A DNA stretch of 35,192 nt from Lachnoclostridium sp. UBA5890 (GTDB taxonomy: Bacteria > Bacillota > Clostridia > Lachnospirales > Lachnospiraceae). How positions within the stretch are numbered: the stretch's first letter is position 1; each line of letters starts with the position of its first letter. Below the pieces are notes generated by a model. That model saw only the letters and a list, made by a program, of their open reading frames with translations, searched no databases and was not told the origin of the DNA. The stretch is from NCBI GenBank assembly GCA_002431395.1, contig DJEU01000009.1:1-35192 (forward strand). Direction: 5' to 3'. The translations under genes were made by a program, and so were the position numbers. Shown piece after piece: positions 33,540 to 35,192 of this stretch.

Positions 33540-35045
33540 TTACTTTATTGCCTTATCTTCGTCACCAGGCATCGCAGTGTCTTCCTCCGAAGAACTTTCT
33601 GCCTTGTCATTTTTTATAGACTCCGGTGTTGCTTCCAGCACTTTATTGATTCTCTTTGTAATCTTTGCTACCGAATTGTAATCCGGTACGCAGACATACA
33701 ATTTTCTTGACTGATAGGAATACGTCGTCTTGCTTGCCCCCTGTCCGGCTGCATTTGCATATTTGATGGTCCACTGTGACATATCATTCAACTGCATTTT
33801 AGCAAGTGCCGTAATCTCTTTTGTCGACATGTTCGTCTGGAAATTCTTGGAAGCTGTCTTCAAGAGATCTGCATAATTTGGCAGGATGTCCGGTGACATT
33901 GCCTTATTCAAAATTGCCTCAATCATATGCTGGTGATCTCTTCCTCGCTGATAATCACCATTTGCAAAATGATGTCTCTCACGGCAGAAGGCCAATGCCT
34001 GTTTTCCATTTACCTGGTTATATCCTTTTTTGAAGCTTGGCCCCCAGTCGGAAGTAAAGTCATAATCGGAATATACTTTAACGCCGCCAAGAAGATCTAC
34101 GATCTTACGTACACTCGTAAAGTTGACGCGCACATAATAATCAATGTTGATGCCATACAAGTTTTCCAATGTTCCGATGGAACAGTCTACTCCATGGATT
34201 CCGGCGTGTGTAAGTTTATCCGGAATTCCGTTTGACACCGACAGCGGTACATAATAGTCACGTGGTGTCGAAGTCAAAAGAATCTGCTTTGTATTTGGAT
34301 TTACCGTTACGATAACATTCACATCGCTTCGGCTCGTCGTCTTAATGCTTCCATACACATCAATACCGCTCAGGTATACATTAAATGGTGTCTTCGTAAT
34401 ATCATCCAGTTTTTCTTCTTCCTGAATTACTGTTTCCACTTTGTGTGTATTCAATACACGAGTGTCATCTGAAAAAGTCTTATAATATTCTTCAATCGGA
34501 CTACGGTTTGCCTCATTGATAACGATAACATTGACATCTTTTGCATAAAGCGCATCGATCAATGTGTCATTGTCCTGATATTCTGTCGTCGCCGGCTCTT
34601 TGCCAATCGCTGCCTGTACCTCTGCCAGTGCTTTATCTGTATTCTCTCGGTCGTTTGCAGCAAGAATACCAAAGGTATACTCTTTCGTATCATAAATACT
34701 CTGCGCCGGATCATCTTTCAATACAATGCAGGAAATCTCATCTACTTTTACCTGCTGACCCGCCATCTCATCAATGGCAGAATACGTATTAACACAATAA
34801 TATCCGCCTCCGATATAGAAAAAGCATATCAGAGCACACAGTACACGTCCGACTATATAAGTCTTGTCAGTCATCTGGCTGAATATCTCATATGCCAGCA
34901 GGAACAAGCATACAACTATAAGTGCCACGATATATTTGAGTGGAATAAAACCTACATAAAATGCAACGCCAATCAATGCCGCACTGATCAAAAACTGCAC
35001 GATCAGAAAGACAATGCTCAGTTTTCGGCTAAGTAATGTTTTCAC
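33540..35045 (-). CDS. LytR-CpsA-Psr (LCP) family glycopolymer ligase
   Basis: A 501-residue protein with three N-terminal membrane helices (about 9-31, 35-53, 63-84), an accessory extracellular region (about 100-215) and an LCP domain (about 220-395). Arg262 in TSTPRDYYVPL, the DVNVIVTVNP segment, HAGIHGVDCSIGTLENLYGI and the FCRERH motif are the lipid-diphosphate and catalytic contacts expected for an active member. LCP enzymes attach lipid-linked wall polymers to peptidoglycan. The start is GTG at 35045, with GGAGG 6 nt upstream. Unlike the LCP-like protein at 18672-19778, it keeps its Arg. Its position at the head of the polymer cluster suggests it anchors that polymer to the wall. Confidence 0.93.
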   Translation of the reverse strand: MKTLLSRKLSIVFLIVQFLISAALIGVAFYVGFIPLKYIVALIVVCLFLLAYEIFSQMTDKTYIVGRVLCALICFFYIGGGYYCVNTYSAIDEMAGQQVKVDEISCIVLKDDPAQSIYDTKEYTFGILAANDRENTDKALAEVQAAIGKEPATTEYQDNDTLIDALYAKDVNVIVINEANRSPIEEYYKTFSDDTRVLNTHKVETVIQEEEKLDDITKTPFNVYLSGIDVYGSIKTTSRSDVNVIVTVNPNTKQILLTSTPRDYYVPLSVSNGIPDKLTHAGIHGVDCSIGTLENLYGINIDYYVRVNFTSVRKIVDLLGGVKVYSDYDFTSDWGPSFKKGYNQVNGKQALAFCRERHHFANGDYQRGRDHQHMIEAILNKAMSPDILPNYADLLKTASKNFQTNMSTKEITALAKMQLNDMSQWTIKYANAAGQGASKTTYSYQSRKLYVCVPDYNSVAKITKRINKVLEATPESIKNDKAESSSEEDTAMPGDEDKAIK

Positions 35046-35100
35046 GATATACCTCCATTTTATCTACAATTTCGTGTTTTTTGTCTAAAAGTAACTATTC

Positions 35101-35172
35101 AGGTCCGATGTGCAAACAACAATGGATTGTCGTGCTTGCACGTAAAAGACATTGTTTTTGCACATTGGACCT
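35101..35172. repeat. Long imperfect palindrome upstream of the LCP gene
   Basis: The arms 35101-35124 and 35150-35172 are complementary over about 22 of 24 positions (AGGTCCGATGTGCAAAC against its partner GTTTTTGCACATTGGACCT). The 25-nt centre holds a smaller palindrome, CGTGCTTGCACG. Neither side has a U-tract, so it is not a standard terminator. It could be a short non-autonomous repeat (REP/MITE-like), a leader RNA structure or an operator array; the TGCA core occurs three times. Confidence 0.6.
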
Positions 35173-35192
35173 AATAGGGCTCCCCTCCCCAT

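Overview
The window looks like a chromosomal piece of an anaerobic, low-to-mid GC Firmicute, most likely a gut Lachnospiraceae (Clostridia). Support comes from strong AGGAGG-type ribosome sites, consensus TTGaca/TATAAT promoters, an FtsEX/M23/S41 division cluster, a three-subunit [FeFe]-hydrogenase of the HydABC type, a spore-coat (CotF)-like ferritin-fold protein, an orphan MsmK-type sugar ATPase and a secreted GH5 glucanase ending in BspA-type leucine-rich repeats. The genus cannot be fixed by eye. No rRNA, tRNA, CRISPR array, complete insertion sequence or prophage was seen. Nearly all genes lie on the minus strand; only the CotF-like gene (6844-7302) and an SDR oxidoreductase (19975-20706) are on plus.

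Layout. (1) 1-3379 is an AT-rich accessory patch: a Fic protein with a VbhA-like N-terminal region and a tiny ORF just upstream, a Nudix hydrolase, a GNAT acetyltransferase with an apparent internal deletion, a HAD-phosphatase tail fused out of frame to a small membrane protein, and a spacer with repeated TGACC boxes. (2) 3380-6753 is a probable operon eda - membrane metallophosphoesterase - glpK from a good promoter. (3) 6844-7363 is the CotF-like gene with its terminator. (4) 7424-14490 reads (minus strand) ftsE-ftsX-envC-like M23 - hairpin - S41 protease - unknown protein - GH5/LRR glucanase: a cell-division/murein-hydrolysis module leading, with no strong terminator, into a secreted polysaccharide hydrolase. 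(5) 14535-16873 holds a PucR/CdaR-type regulator and the orphan sugar-importer ATPase. (6) 17004-19880 is an operon of an LCP-like/LytR_C protein, a WecG/TagA-like protein and a YitT membrane protein; the first two appear to lack the residues expected for catalysis. (7) 19975-20706 is the SDR gene, separated from the next block by a bidirectional terminator. (8) 20768-24957 is a hydrogenase operon (NuoE-like, NuoF-like, HydA) predicted to couple H2 to NAD(H) and ferredoxin. (9) 24946-35172 is a surface-polymer cluster: LCP ligase, aminotransferase, phosphoglycosyl transferase, O-antigen-ligase/polymerase-like protein, a GT2 joined to a degenerate TagF-like domain, and a YfhO membrane protein, preceded by a long palindromic element at the right edge.

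The best candidates for something under-described are the LCP-like/WecG-like/YitT operon with two apparent pseudoenzymes, the GT2-TagF fusion that lost its TWHG motif, the GH5-LRR architecture downstream of the FtsEX module, and the palindrome at 35.1 kb. All calls are from reading the sequence; no database search was run.
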